From Hyphomicrobium_A sp964620915 (GTDB taxonomy: Bacteria; Pseudomonadota; Alphaproteobacteria; Rhizobiales; Hyphomicrobiaceae), in contig CAZUKP010000008.1 in assembly GCA_964620915.1 (NCBI GenBank), positions 4,840 to 68,839 of the forward strand: DNA of 64,000 nucleotides. Direction: 5' to 3'. Shown in pieces: positions 1-9,072 of this stretch. The notes below the pieces were generated by a model. It saw nothing but the letters and a program-made list of their open reading frames with translations. It had not been told where the DNA came from and made no database searches. Each line of letters starts with the position of its first letter. Positions within the stretch are counted from its first letter, which is position 1. Position numbers and translations under genes: made by a program.

Positions 1-782
1 TGCTGGAGCGTCCGCGCCACCTCACCTGGGAAGAGAGCGCCTGCTATACTCTGACGCTCGCCACTGCCTATCGCATGCTGTTCGGGCATCGCCCGAACGT
101 GCTGCGTCCCGGTCACAACGTGCTCGTGTGGGGCGCCTCCGGCGGTCTTGGCTCGTTTGCCGTTCAGCTCTGCGCGACCTCAGGCGCTAATGCCATCGGC
201 GTCGTCTCCGACGACGACAAGCGCGACTTCGTGATGCAGCTGGGCGCCCGCGGCGTCATTAACCGCAAGGACTTCGATTGTTGGGGTGAGCTGCCTACGG
301 TCGGCACGCCGGAGTACGATACGTGGTTCAAGAATGCGCGCAAGTTCGGTGCAGCGATTTGGGAGCTCACAGGCAAGGGCAATAACGTCGACAGCGTATT
401 CGAGCACCCCGGCCAGTCGACGTTTCCTGTCTCGGTGTTTGTGGTGAAGCGCGGCGGTATGGTCGTCATTTGTGCCGGCACGACGGGCTACAATCTCACT
501 ATGGACGCCCGATATCTCTGGATGCACCAGAAGCGCGTTCAAGGCTCCCACTTTGCCAACCTGATGCAAGCCTCTCAGGCCAATAAGCTTGTCGTTGAAC
601 GGCGGATCGACCCATGCATGTCGGAGGTCTTCCCTTGGGAGCAGATTCCCAAGGCCCACATGCGCATGTACCAGAACGAGCACAAGCCGGGAAATATGGC
701 TGTGCTGGTCTCGGCGCCGACGACGGGGTTGCGCACGATTGAGGATGTGATCGAAGCTAGCGAACAGATGCGCTCGGCCTGA
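1..782 (+). CDS. ccr: Crotonyl-CoA carboxylase/reductase, C-terminal part (cut by window start)
   Basis: NADPH-dependent reductive carboxylation of crotonyl-CoA to (2S)-ethylmalonyl-CoA, the key step of the ethylmalonyl-CoA pathway for C2 and C1 assimilation. The reading frame is already open at base 3 (LERPRHLTWEESACYTLTLA), so about 260 C-terminal residues are visible and the N-terminus lies outside. The nucleotide-binding loop GASGGLGSFAVQL is followed by the zinc-less MDR reductase core. The continuous match to the Ccr type, rather than to generic quinone reductases, rests on the segments TLTLATAYRMLFGH and YLWMHQKRVQGSHFAN. mcd, another enzyme of the pathway, lies 1.9 kb downstream on the same strand. 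Confidence 0.93.
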   Translation, partial: LERPRHLTWEESACYTLTLATAYRMLFGHRPNVLRPGHNVLVWGASGGLGSFAVQLCATSGANAIGVVSDDDKRDFVMQLGARGVINRKDFDCWGELPTVGTPEYDTWFKNARKFGAAIWELTGKGNNVDSVFEHPGQSTFPVSVFVVKRGGMVVICAGTTGYNLTMDARYLWMHQKRVQGSHFANLMQASQANKLVVERRIDPCMSEVFPWEQIPKAHMRMYQNEHKPGNMAVLVSAPTTGLRTIEDVIEASEQMRSA

Positions 783-840
783 TCTAAACCGACGTCGCCT
801 GCGGATTTTGCCGATCCGAGGATAATCTCCAAGGCGCGCA

Positions 841-861
841 AGAACGCTCCGGAAGCGTTCT
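841..861. terminator. Hairpin between convergent ccr and brkB-like genes
   Basis: Perfect 8-bp inverted repeat AGAACGCT / AGCGTTCT with a 5-base loop, just after the ccr stop and touching the stop codon of the convergent gene. There is no clear T-run on either side, so a terminator role is inferred from position and symmetry only. Confidence 0.4.
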
Positions 862-1751
862 CATGCGCGTGCTTGCGATTTGGTTGCGGCGTCGTAGTCC
901 AAACGGTGGACCCCCAGCTTCTTCAACTCGAAAATTCCGCGATTGAGCTCAGCGCCCAGGATAATAATCACCGCGGAGAGCTGGAAGAAGATCAGCGCCA
1001 CCATCAGCTGCGAGAGCCCGGCATAAAAGCGAGTGTAGTCGCTGAAGTTGAGATAATAGGAATATAAACTCGCCATGGTAATCCACAGCACCATGGAGAT
1101 CAGAACGCCGGGCCAGACGTCTTTGACCCTACGGCGGCCGGCGGCCAGCCAAAGATGGAAGGCAAACAGCTGTGCCGACATGACAGCGGCAGCAAACAGA
1201 TATCGCAGACCGGCGCCGAACCAAGTGTGGTCGACGAATGACATGAAATAGGAGAACGAGTTGTTGATTGTTGGGTCGACGCGCGCTGCAAACACGGGTG
1301 CGACGAGGATGAACCAAGTGAGAAAGAGCATGGACGCCGCGCTGATCAAGACAAAGAACATGCTGCGCAGAAGGCAAACTAAGTAGGGCCGCTTTTCGAC
1401 CACCCGGTAGGCCCCGTTAAGCGCGGCTCTCAAGGTCTCGATGGCGCTTGTTGCGAAGAACAACGACAGCCCGGCGCTTGCCGTCAAAAGGTCGATGCGC
1501 GTGCCGCCCATGATGGAGTCGACCTGCGGTGCGATCCCTTGCACAACCTTTTCGGGCAAAATTTGAAAAAGATGTGCCACCGCTTGGGCCGCGAGCTCAC
1601 GCCCGCCGAAGATGCCTGCGAGCGCCCCCAGAAAAATGCAGAATGGAAAAAGTGAGACAACGAACGAGAACGCGACGGCTCCGGCCATTGCAAATCCGCT
1701 GTGCTCGTAGAGGCGGTAGATAGCTTCGAGCAACGTGCGGTAGCGCTGCAT
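861..1751 (-). CDS. YihY/BrkB-family inner membrane protein
   Basis: 296 residues with about six hydrophobic segments (around residues 20-48, 88-110, 130-155, 180-205, 210-235 and 245-265), the topology of the YihY/BrkB (UPF0761) family once mis-assigned as RNase BN. The N-terminal AVAFSFVVSLFPFCIFLGAL segment and the following GG-rich helical linker fit the family. GGAG lies 7 bases before the ATG. Cellular role is unknown in this family; transport or envelope function is usually assumed. It converges on ccr and diverges from a small hypothetical gene. Confidence 0.85.
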   Translation of the reverse strand: MQRYRTLLEAIYRLYEHSGFAMAGAVAFSFVVSLFPFCIFLGALAGIFGGRELAAQAVAHLFQILPEKVVQGIAPQVDSIMGGTRIDLLTASAGLSLFFATSAIETLRAALNGAYRVVEKRPYLVCLLRSMFFVLISAASMLFLTWFILVAPVFAARVDPTINNSFSYFMSFVDHTWFGAGLRYLFAAAVMSAQLFAFHLWLAAGRRRVKDVWPGVLISMVLWITMASLYSYYLNFSDYTRFYAGLSQLMVALIFFQLSAVIIILGAELNRGIFELKKLGVHRLDYDAATKSQARA

Positions 1752-1792
1752 ACTGTAATCTCCTAGCGTCTTTCTGGCCGCAAGCTAGCCTT

Positions 1793-2521
1793 GTGCATAA
1801 GGCAGGTCTATGTCGCCATCGCCGCGCCTTTGGCAAGGCGCCAAAGAGTCTTAATGGCTCGTATGCTGCATCGCGCACGCAGGCGGCGTGGACTGTTGGC
1901 GCAACCTTGCCTACACTGTGTTTGATTGAACTGAACAATCCGGTGACTCGGGTGGCTAAGGAGAGAAGGCGGCGAGGAAGCACTCGGGCGGGACGGGCGC
2001 GTCGCGGAAGGCCAGCTCCCCCCCCAGCTTCGGCGCGTGCTACGCCCAGACCTAGCCGCTTATCCGAAAGGCTGAGCGGGATCGGCGATACCGGTTCAGT
2101 CGAAAGCGACACAAGTCTGCCGAAGCGCTCCGACGCTCCGCCGCTTCCCCCTCCAATACCCCAAGAGATGTCATTGCAGGGCGACTGGGCCGCGGAAGGT
2201 GCTGATGGCGCGTTCGGAGACGCCGAAGAATTTGGGCTACGCATGATTGCCGCACTTGAGGCAATGCCAAGCCTTGAGCCGGACTGTGAAGAAATTTTGG
2301 TGTCTGAAGCTTCTGTTATGATTGTTGAGACGGGCGATCCTGCATCGGGCGGCCAAAATCCGGGAGGTGGGGCGATAAATCCGCTAGCTTCCCTGAGCGT
2401 GCGCCTCCGAAACGTCGACGAAACCGCCAAAGCCGATGGGTCAAAGCGGGACGTCGTTCAAAGTCACGGCGAGGAGGTCGAGGTCGAGATCGTCCTGCCG
2501 GACCATGAGGACGCCAACTAA
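1793..2521 (+). CDS. Hypothetical protein with basic/proline-rich N-terminus and acidic C-terminus
   Basis: No family recognised. The frame is open for 242 codons, but the first 50 residues look like leader sequence. A GTG at 1952 (before AKERRRRGS) or the ATG at 2168 (MSLQGDW) are alternative starts; none has a strong ribosome-binding site. The middle is Arg/Pro-rich, and the last 110 residues are acidic with short hydrophobic strands (EILVSEASVMIVETG, EVEVEIVLPDHED). A long antisense frame (1597-2430) overlaps it; the sense frame is preferred because it has more protein-like composition and runs toward mcd. Divergent from the BrkB-like gene. Confidence 0.4.
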   Translation: MHKAGLCRHRRAFGKAPKSLNGSYAASRTQAAWTVGATLPTLCLIELNNPVTRVAKERRRRGSTRAGRARRGRPAPPPASARATPRPSRLSERLSGIGDTGSVESDTSLPKRSDAPPLPPPIPQEMSLQGDWAAEGADGAFGDAEEFGLRMIAALEAMPSLEPDCEEILVSEASVMIVETGDPASGGQNPGGGAINPLASLSVRLRNVDETAKADGSKRDVVQSHGEEVEVEIVLPDHEDAN

Positions 2522-2711
2522 TCCGTCATCCGACAAGCCTCGTAACAAACGTTGCCAATGCCGCAATCTAGGGTAAATGACGGCGGCGACGAACGCGCGC
2601 ACCTGTGCAAGGGCGATTGCCTTGGCGCGCTTCTCGACTATCCTGCGCCGAAATTGATGCGTTGGTGCGGCGCTCGCCGGCCAGCGAGCCCATCCAAAAA
2701 AGGAGACCACG

Positions 2712-4391
2712 ATGTCGACCGCGGCGCTCACGGCTGAGCAAAACTTTGTTGCAGCCGATCCTAAGGCTCTTCTTCAGCAGGCCGAAGACGCCGTCGCGGC
2801 GGCAGACAAGGTCCTGCAGACTGCCAAATTAAGCGTGCGCGCCAAAGTCGAGGAGGCTGGCGGCGTCGACGCCGCTCAACACGCCGCTCACGGCCTAGCC
2901 TGGCTGGCAACGACTGTGGAAGGCTTGCGCCAGATGCACGTGTGGGCGCGCCGGCTGTCGGAAGAGGACCGCTTTGGCGAATTTGAGCAGCTTTTGCTCG
3001 TCGCAGGTTTTGCAGAGTATCTGGCTCAGATTGCTGGCGGCATTCCTATGAGCCAGTTGGAGATGATCCGCCCCGAGGCGCTCGGCGTCGACAAGGCCAC
3101 TGTCCGGGCTTTCGAGGACGAAGTCGCTGATCTCGTTGCGGCGGGCAACACCCAAGCGATCAAGTCGCGGCTTGCCGAACTCATCGCCGCCCAGCCTGGT
3201 GCCACGACCTTCGGCGATACGGGTCTCGACGAACTGCATCGCGAGATGCAAGAGCAGATGCGCAAGTTCTGCGATGCAGAGGTTACCCCGCACGCACACG
3301 AATGGCACCTTGCGAACGCCTACATTCCGATTGAAGTGATCAACCAGCTCGCCGAGCTTGGTGTCTTTGGCTTGTCGCTGCCTGAGGAATTTGGCGGGCT
3401 CGGTCTCGGCAAGGAGGCGATGTGCGTTGTCTCCGAAGAGCTTTCCCGCGGCTACATCGGTGTTGGATCGCTCGGTACGCGTTCGGAAATTGCGGGCGAG
3501 CTCATCCACAATAACGGCACCGACGAGCAGAAGCAGACGCTTCTGCCGAAGATTGCGAGCGGCGAAATCCTCCCCACGGCGGTCTTCACCGAGCCCAACA
3601 CCGGCTCGGATCTCGCCTCGTTGAAAACCCGCGCTGTGAAGGACGGCGACAGTTACGTTGTCACGGGCCAAAAGACCTGGATCACGCATCCCGTGCGCGC
3701 CGACCTCATGACGCTGCTCGTGCGTACGAACCCGGACGAGAAAGGCTATCGCGGTCTTTCCATGCTACTTGCCGAAAAGCCGCGCGGCACCGATGAGAAT
3801 CCTTTCCCAGCCGAGGGGATGTCGGGCGGAGAGATCGAGGTGCTGGGTTATCGCGGCATGAAGGAGTACGACATCTCCTTCGATGGCTTCAAAGTTCCTG
3901 AATCACAGCTCCTAGGCGGCGCCGAAGGTCAGGGCTTTAAGCAGCTCATGAACACGTTTGAGGGCGCGCGCATTCAGACAGCTGCGCGCGCAGTCGGTGT
4001 TGCCCAATCGGCGATGGACTTAGGGCTCAAGTACGCGCTGGAGCGCAACCAGTTCGGCAAGCCGATCTATTCGTTCCCGCGTGTTGCCAACAAAGTTGTC
4101 ATGATGGCCGTGGAGACGATGATCGCCCGCCAGCTCACCTACTTCGCCGCACGCGAGAAAGATGAAGGACGCCGCTGCGACCTTGAGGCCGGCATGGCCA
4201 AGCTCTTGGGCGCACGCGTTGCGTGGGCCAACGCGGACAACGCACTGCAGATCCACGGGGGCAACGGCTTCGCGTTGGAATATCCCATCAGCCGCGTGCT
4301 GTGCGACTCGCGCATCCTCAACATCTTTGAAGGTGCAGCCGAGATCCAAGCGCAGGTCATCGCGCGGCGTTTGCTCGAGGGAGCGAACTAG
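2712..4391 (+). CDS. mcd: (2S)-methylsuccinyl-CoA dehydrogenase
   Basis: FAD-dependent oxidation of methylsuccinyl-CoA to mesaconyl-CoA in the ethylmalonyl-CoA pathway. The 559-residue length, with about 160 residues ahead of the normal acyl-CoA dehydrogenase fold, is the Mcd signature; ordinary family members have about 380. The core holds TEPNTGSD, TGQKTWITH and LQIHGGNGF, and NIFEGAAEIQ places the catalytic-base glutamate at about residue 540. AAGGAG sits 7-8 bases before the ATG. It is followed after only 9 bases by a short-chain dehydrogenase, so the two are probably co-transcribed. Specificity is assigned by architecture and by proximity to ccr. Confidence 0.88.
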   Translation: MSTAALTAEQNFVAADPKALLQQAEDAVAAADKVLQTAKLSVRAKVEEAGGVDAAQHAAHGLAWLATTVEGLRQMHVWARRLSEEDRFGEFEQLLLVAGFAEYLAQIAGGIPMSQLEMIRPEALGVDKATVRAFEDEVADLVAAGNTQAIKSRLAELIAAQPGATTFGDTGLDELHREMQEQMRKFCDAEVTPHAHEWHLANAYIPIEVINQLAELGVFGLSLPEEFGGLGLGKEAMCVVSEELSRGYIGVGSLGTRSEIAGELIHNNGTDEQKQTLLPKIASGEILPTAVFTEPNTGSDLASLKTRAVKDGDSYVVTGQKTWITHPVRADLMTLLVRTNPDEKGYRGLSMLLAEKPRGTDENPFPAEGMSGGEIEVLGYRGMKEYDISFDGFKVPESQLLGGAEGQGFKQLMNTFEGARIQTAARAVGVAQSAMDLGLKYALERNQFGKPIYSFPRVANKVVMMAVETMIARQLTYFAAREKDEGRRCDLEAGMAKLLGARVAWANADNALQIHGGNGFALEYPISRVLCDSRILNIFEGAAEIQAQVIARRLLEGAN

Positions 4392-4400
4392 GGATCGAAT

Positions 4401-5228
4401 ATGTCCCCGCGTGCGATTCTCATCACAGGTTGCTCATCGGGCATTGGGCTTGACGCTGCACGCACGCTTAAGGCGCGCAGCTGGCGAGTCCTTGCCACTG
4501 CACGAAAACAAGAGGACCTTGCGCGACTCGAGTCGGACGAAGGACTCGAAACGCTTGAATTGGAACTCAGTAATCCATCTTCGGTAGCTGCTTGCGCCGA
4601 GGAGGTTCTGCGGCGTACGGATGGCAAGCTTTACGCGCTCTACAACAATGCGGCCTTCGCACAGGTTGCCGCCGTCGAGGACCTCACGGCCGATCTCCTT
4701 CGCCATCAGCTTGAGGTCAATCTGATCGGTACGCACGAGCTGACCCGCCTCATCATTCCAGCGATGCGCCGAAACAACGAGGGCCGTATCGTGCAGTGCT
4801 CTTCGATTCTAGGTTTCGTTGTGGGGCCCGGGCGGGCGGCCTACTGTGCATCCAAGTACGCTCTAGAGGCGCTGTCGGACGCGTTGCGGCTGGAGCTTGC
4901 AGGCACAAACATCCACGTTTCAATCATTGAGCCGGGGCCGATACGCACTCGTTTTGTCGAGTCCGCGCTGGCGAATTTCAAAGAGACAATCGACATCGAT
5001 GGTTCCGTGCACCGCGACAACTACCTGGCCCGTCTTGCCAAGATGGAGGCGGGCGGACAGCAGCGTTTCAAGCTCGAGCCGGATGCTGTCACCAAGAGGC
5101 TGGTGCATGCGCTTGAGAGCTCGCGTCCGAAAGCGCGCTACTACGTCACGACACCGACATACATCGCTGCCGTTCTAAAGCGGGTACTACCGACACGATT
5201 GCTCGACCGCTTTGTACGAAACATGTAG
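4401..5228 (+). CDS. Short-chain dehydrogenase/reductase
   Basis: 275 residues, classical SDR fold. The cofactor loop TGCSSGIG is at residues 9-16, NNAA at about 83-86, a Ser in CSSILGF, and the YCASK active-site motif at about residue 150. The C-terminal extension of about 60 residues (YYVTTPTYIAAVLKRVLP) is common in SDRs acting on bulky or lipid substrates. It starts 9 bases after mcd, suggesting one transcription unit. No ethylmalonyl-CoA step needs an SDR of this kind, so the substrate is unknown. Confidence 0.85.
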   Translation: MSPRAILITGCSSGIGLDAARTLKARSWRVLATARKQEDLARLESDEGLETLELELSNPSSVAACAEEVLRRTDGKLYALYNNAAFAQVAAVEDLTADLLRHQLEVNLIGTHELTRLIIPAMRRNNEGRIVQCSSILGFVVGPGRAAYCASKYALEALSDALRLELAGTNIHVSIIEPGPIRTRFVESALANFKETIDIDGSVHRDNYLARLAKMEAGGQQRFKLEPDAVTKRLVHALESSRPKARYYVTTPTYIAAVLKRVLPTRLLDRFVRNM

Positions 5229-5261
5229 GCGTGGTCGCTGCGTGTGCTTTGGTGCTTGCAG

Positions 5262-5633
5262 CTAAAGGCTCTCGTTCATGCGCCGCAGCCTGTCTGCCAG
5301 CCGGCGCATCACGTGCAGCGCAAAGGCGGGCTGCTGCTGCACCATCGTCAGAAAGGTGTCCTCACTGATCTCGAGGACATCAGTTGGTTCGCGCGCGATG
5401 GCGGTCGCGCTGCGTGGGGAACCGTCGATCAGGGCCATCTCGCCGAACAGGCCGTTCGGCCCGACGTTCTCCAGCACGGCGCCACCCGACATGATCTGGA
5501 CCTTGCCCGAGCGCACTACGTACATGCAGGCTCCGTCGTCATCTTTGACGAAAAGCCGTTCGCCCTCGTCCAGGCGCCGCAGAGGAAATCCGTCGCCTTC
5601 CAATTTCTCGAAATCGAAACTCACGTCGCTCAT
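5262..5633 (-). CDS. Stand-alone cyclic nucleotide-binding domain protein
   Basis: 123 residues from the ATG at 5633 (MSDVSF); the frame is open further upstream but that part is not protein-like. It is a single cNMP-binding beta-barrel with the phosphate-binding cassette LFGEMALIDGSPRSATA, including the family Glu and Arg. There is no helix-turn-helix, so it is not a complete Crp/Fnr regulator; it could sense a nucleotide and act on a partner. It converges with the SDR gene and diverges (234-bp gap) from a large membrane protein that is a plausible partner, by position only. Confidence 0.8.
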   Translation of the reverse strand: MSDVSFDFEKLEGDGFPLRRLDEGERLFVKDDDGACMYVVRSGKVQIMSGGAVLENVGPNGLFGEMALIDGSPRSATAIAREPTDVLEISEDTFLTMVQQQPAFALHVMRRLADRLRRMNESL

Positions 5634-5867
5634 GCGTGGCACCGCGCTTTGAGGGTGTCCTTCCAGGCACTTCAATCTGTAAACTCTAGGCCCACGCGGC
5701 GGGCCGGGCAACAGGTCGACGCCGCTCAGTCGTCTCGAGTAGTTGAACCAATGCGTTGCGGTTGTGTTACGCCTTTGATCCTCAGAACGGCGTTGTTCCC
5801 CAAAACGGCAAGACAAGAGAGCTAAATTGCCTATATTCGCGGCCAGTAGGAGAGTTGGAGGCGTAAC

Positions 5868-8087
5868 ATGGCCACAGCAGGTGAGGCGTCACCCAGTAGT
5901 TGGGGCCGCGTAGTCGACTACGTATTCGGGCGTAACACCCTCATCGGGCTCGCCTCGTTAATGCTGCTCTGTATCTCGGGCTTTGCCACTTGGCACGGGA
6001 TGCGCGACTTCATCGTCGGGGTGTCCTCGTCTCCGGAGACCCAGGAACAAACACTCCCCGGTGGCCTCGAATTTTCCAACGATCTTCTCGTCATTGTTGT
6101 CGTTATCGCCCTCACGTTCCTGATGTGGCTGGCGCTGCGCGAAACATTCGGCGCGAAGCGCCGTTTCACAGAGCGCATGATCACTCTGCCCCTCTATTTG
6201 TTCCTAGCCGTTTGGTCGATCGGTTTCGGCTATGGGTTCTGGTGGAGCCTCATCGCCGGGGAGGAGGCCACGCGCACGAGCATGTCGAACCTGCAGGAAG
6301 ATGCGCGCGATGCCGCCACAAAGATCGCCGCGCGTCTTGATGCCGTGCAAGTCCAGCTCGACAGTGTGGTCACTTGGTCTGAAAGTCAGATGTCGCGCGA
6401 GGAAACGAGCGGTGGTAGCTGCGGCACGTCTTCCGGGGCTGGCCGCGGCCCGCTCTACAATGCGCGTCGCAGCGTGCGTGATTCCGTGGCCTCATTGCGC
6501 GATAGCATCAAGAATGCGTGGGTCGCACCTGTACAGGCGGACGTCAACGACCTTCAGGCAAGTGCGGCTGGCATGACCGGCGGCACGGTCGCGCAGCGCC
6601 AGCAGCAGTTCGATGCGATGGCTATTTCCATTCGCGGAAAAGCCGTCAGTATCGCGGCACGCAGCAACGAGCTTGGCAAATCGACGGCGGCGGAAATGCG
6701 CGCGCTCGCCAAGTCCATCTCGATCCCGCCGGGGCAACCTGGCTTCTCATGTTACGACCCCACACTCGCCCAACGGCTCAACCAAGCTGCTGATCAGGCG
6801 GATCAACCCGTTGTGCTCAATTTGCGAAAGGCCACGTTCAATGAGGGTCCCGCAGGCGTTGCCAACGCTATTAAGCGGCTTTGGAGCAATATTGGCTCCT
6901 ATCTGTCGAGCCTCTTCGCCTATATCGCCTCCGGCGGCAAGGACACGGGTAGCCCAACGTCCGAGGGTGATCCGATATCCGGCCGCGATTTGATCGCGCT
7001 GCTTGCCACCATCGGCATCGATCTCGGGCTGCTGGCGTTAACGGCTCTCAATCCGCCGTCGACCGCGCCCATGCGGCGCGACGCACTTGCGCGCAGCCAG
7101 GCACAAATTCCGCATCTGAGCGGGACTGTTATCCGGCAGATCTCCGGCGCGATCGAAACCGCTATCGCGCGTGCACCCGGCGCCGATCTCGAGTGGGTCC
7201 GAAAACATTTCATCAACCACGCGGGGGTCTCGTATTTCGTTATTCCGAACCTTTTCAGCGTGGCCAAGGACAATAAGTCGGAGGAACTGCGCGCGCTTGC
7301 AATGAACCAGCTCGGCGGTGTGCTCAGCGAGCTTGATTTGACGCGCACATTGAGCGAGCACGAACTGCGCCGGGCGCGCCAAGACGAAGAGCGGGAAAGC
7401 CGCAGCACCTCTGGTCCTGATGACCACGTCCAGAACCACGGCATCTTCTCCAAAGGAAAGCGCGCGCTTGCGATCGCGGGATGGAGCGATGGGGCCCAAA
7501 AGGACATTGAAGTTTTCCGCCTGGTGCAGACCGAGGGGCTGACACCACTCCTGACGGTCCTCAATGAGGCGGTGCTGAGCCGATCGAATGAGGAAGAAGG
7601 TGCGACTGATACATCGGAGAAGCTCACGCACGAGCAGACCAAGCAGGCTTACATCGAAAATTTGAGCAAGGGTGTCGGCATCGATGAGAGTGCGCGACCG
7701 GTCATTGAAAAAATTATCGAAGGGGAAGTTGGGCTTGACGGGGCCTTGGTCACGTTCTTTACGGCCGAACCCACGATTGAACAGCACGTTGTGAAAGAAA
7801 TGGATAGAATTTCTAATGAGATTTCCATCCAAGACGATGCGATCATGAAAAAATGGTTGGCCGATCATAAAACGTACCTTCGCTCCGAGCTCGCCGCCTC
7901 CGGCATCCAGCGTGCCATCCGGATTTACTACAAGCTCCAGATCATCCGCGATGATCTTGCCCGCAACGCGAGCGCATCAAACATTCAAGAAAAGATCGAC
8001 GGATTTCTCAATCCCGACGGGTCTGTGACGGCCGATGAGGTCGCAGCCGCTTTGCGGTCCGCCAGTGCATTGGGCAGTACGGCCTAG
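5868..8087 (+). CDS. Large four-helix membrane protein of unknown function
   Basis: 739 residues, family not recognised. Hydrophobic segments lie at about 25-43, 72-91, 107-129 and 374-394. The basic loop between helices 2 and 3 (AKRRFTER) puts the N-terminus and the C-terminal 340 residues in the cytoplasm and residues 130-373 in the periplasm. The periplasmic part is mostly heptad-like helix (AATKIAARLDAVQVQLDSV) with two Cys, at about 184 and 295. The cytoplasmic part is charged and helical, with a low-complexity stretch near RARQDEERESRS. The overall plan (long helical periplasmic sensor, cytoplasmic output) resembles receptors, but no HAMP, kinase or MCP motif is visible. ATG follows GGAG by about 13 bases. 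Confidence 0.8.
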   Translation: MATAGEASPSSWGRVVDYVFGRNTLIGLASLMLLCISGFATWHGMRDFIVGVSSSPETQEQTLPGGLEFSNDLLVIVVVIALTFLMWLALRETFGAKRRFTERMITLPLYLFLAVWSIGFGYGFWWSLIAGEEATRTSMSNLQEDARDAATKIAARLDAVQVQLDSVVTWSESQMSREETSGGSCGTSSGAGRGPLYNARRSVRDSVASLRDSIKNAWVAPVQADVNDLQASAAGMTGGTVAQRQQQFDAMAISIRGKAVSIAARSNELGKSTAAEMRALAKSISIPPGQPGFSCYDPTLAQRLNQAADQADQPVVLNLRKATFNEGPAGVANAIKRLWSNIGSYLSSLFAYIASGGKDTGSPTSEGDPISGRDLIALLATIGIDLGLLALTALNPPSTAPMRRDALARSQAQIPHLSGTVIRQISGAIETAIARAPGADLEWVRKHFINHAGVSYFVIPNLFSVAKDNKSEELRALAMNQLGGVLSELDLTRTLSEHELRRARQDEERESRSTSGPDDHVQNHGIFSKGKRALAIAGWSDGAQKDIEVFRLVQTEGLTPLLTVLNEAVLSRSNEEEGATDTSEKLTHEQTKQAYIENLSKGVGIDESARPVIEKIIEGEVGLDGALVTFFTAEPTIEQHVVKEMDRISNEISIQDDAIMKKWLADHKTYLRSELAASGIQRAIRIYYKLQIIRDDLARNASASNIQEKIDGFLNPDGSVTADEVAAALRSASALGSTA

Positions 8088-8115
8088 AGTGAGGTGGGCG
8101 CGTCTTTCCCGCCAC

Positions 8116-8598
8116 TCATGCGCGATGATAGGGGTGGCCCGAGAGGATCGTGGCAGCACGGTAGAGTTGTTCGGCGAATAGGATACGGGCAAGTCCGTGC
8201 GGCAGGGTCATCGGCCCCAGCGAAAGCTTGAGCTTTGCTGCGCTCAGCGCCGCATCCCCATGCCCGTCCGGACCGCCGATCAAAAACCCAAGCGCCTTTG
8301 TTCCAGCATCGCGTTCTTCAGCGATCCAACGCGCGAATGCGTCACTCGACATGGAGCGGCCGTGCGCATCGAGCGCGACGCTCACGTCGGCAGCTCGTGC
8401 GGCCTTCAGCAAACGTGCAGCTTCGTCGGATTGTCTCATTTGCGGAGTGTCGACGCGAGCCTCGCCGATTTCGGCAAGCTTCAAAGGACCAAGGCCAAGG
8501 GCGCGTCCGGCCGCATCAAAGCGTGAGGCATATCTGTCGAAGAGTTCGCGCTCGGCGCCGTCTTTAAGACGGCCAACGGCCGCAAGGATGAGGCGCAT
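8116..8598 (-). CDS. rlmH: 23S rRNA (pseudouridine-1915-N3)-methyltransferase RlmH
   Basis: 160 residues, the usual SPOUT-family size. It begins MRLILAAVGRLKDG and carries the SAM-binding knot FLIGGPDGHG and the conserved tail SLGPMTLPHGLARILFAEQLYRA. It methylates pseudouridine 1915 in helix 69 of 23S rRNA in assembled 70S ribosomes. It lies 63 bases downstream of rsfS on the same strand, in the order nadD-rsfS-rlmH that is widely conserved in Alphaproteobacteria. Confidence 0.97.
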   Translation of the reverse strand: MRLILAAVGRLKDGAERELFDRYASRFDAAGRALGLGPLKLAEIGEARVDTPQMRQSDEAARLLKAARAADVSVALDAHGRSMSSDAFARWIAEERDAGTKALGFLIGGPDGHGDAALSAAKLKLSLGPMTLPHGLARILFAEQLYRAATILSGHPYHRA

Positions 8599-8661
8599 AA
8601 CAAGCTCCTCCCGCGCAGCCCGCGAGGTGGCGAAAAGACCCGCTGCGCTCTAGCAAAAGTG

Positions 8662-9072
8662 CTAGTGCGCGATTTGCTCGGCTGGCCGATCAGCGAGCCA
8701 CATCTTTTCGAGGTTGTAGAACTCACGCACCTCGGGACGGAAGATGTGAACGATGATATCGCCCGTATCCAGCAGCACCCAATCGCACGCCTCGAGACCC
8801 TCGACGCGTACGTTGCCCGCTCCCGTTTCTTTGAGCTTGCGCTGGAGTTGCTGGGCGATCGCTCCGACGTGCCGGTCCGACCGACCGCTTGCGATCAACA
8901 TGAAATCACCGATGGAAGACTTTCCTGCCAAGTTGATCGTGACCAGCTCTTCGGCCTTAGCGTCATCGAGCCAGTGAATGATATTCTTGAGCAGTGCTGC
9001 CGGCTTGTGCCTTTTCGACAAAAGCTCGGCGGGAGGCTTACCCTGCAGGGTACCCTCAAGTGCGGATCGCAT
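8662..9072 (-). CDS. rsfS: Ribosomal silencing factor RsfS
   Basis: 136 residues. The Iojap/RsfS domain covers about residues 25-130, with SDRHVGAIAQQL and the signature DTGDIIVHIFRPEVREFYNLE. It binds uL14 on the large subunit and blocks subunit joining in starvation. AAAGGA precedes the ATG by about 12 bases. The N-terminal 25 residues (KPPAELLSKRHK) form a basic extension seen in alphaproteobacterial members. Part of the nadD-rsfS-rlmH run. Confidence 0.96.
   Translation of the reverse strand: MRSALEGTLQGKPPAELLSKRHKPAALLKNIIHWLDDAKAEELVTINLAGKSSIGDFMLIASGRSDRHVGAIAQQLQRKLKETGAGNVRVEGLEACDWVLLDTGDIIVHIFRPEVREFYNLEKMWLADRPAEQIAH

Noticed and set aside
1597..2430. 277-codon minus-strand frame overlapping the BrkB-like gene and the acidic protein
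   Set aside because: Overlaps the start of a clear gene and has a low-complexity, arginine/serine-rich translation.
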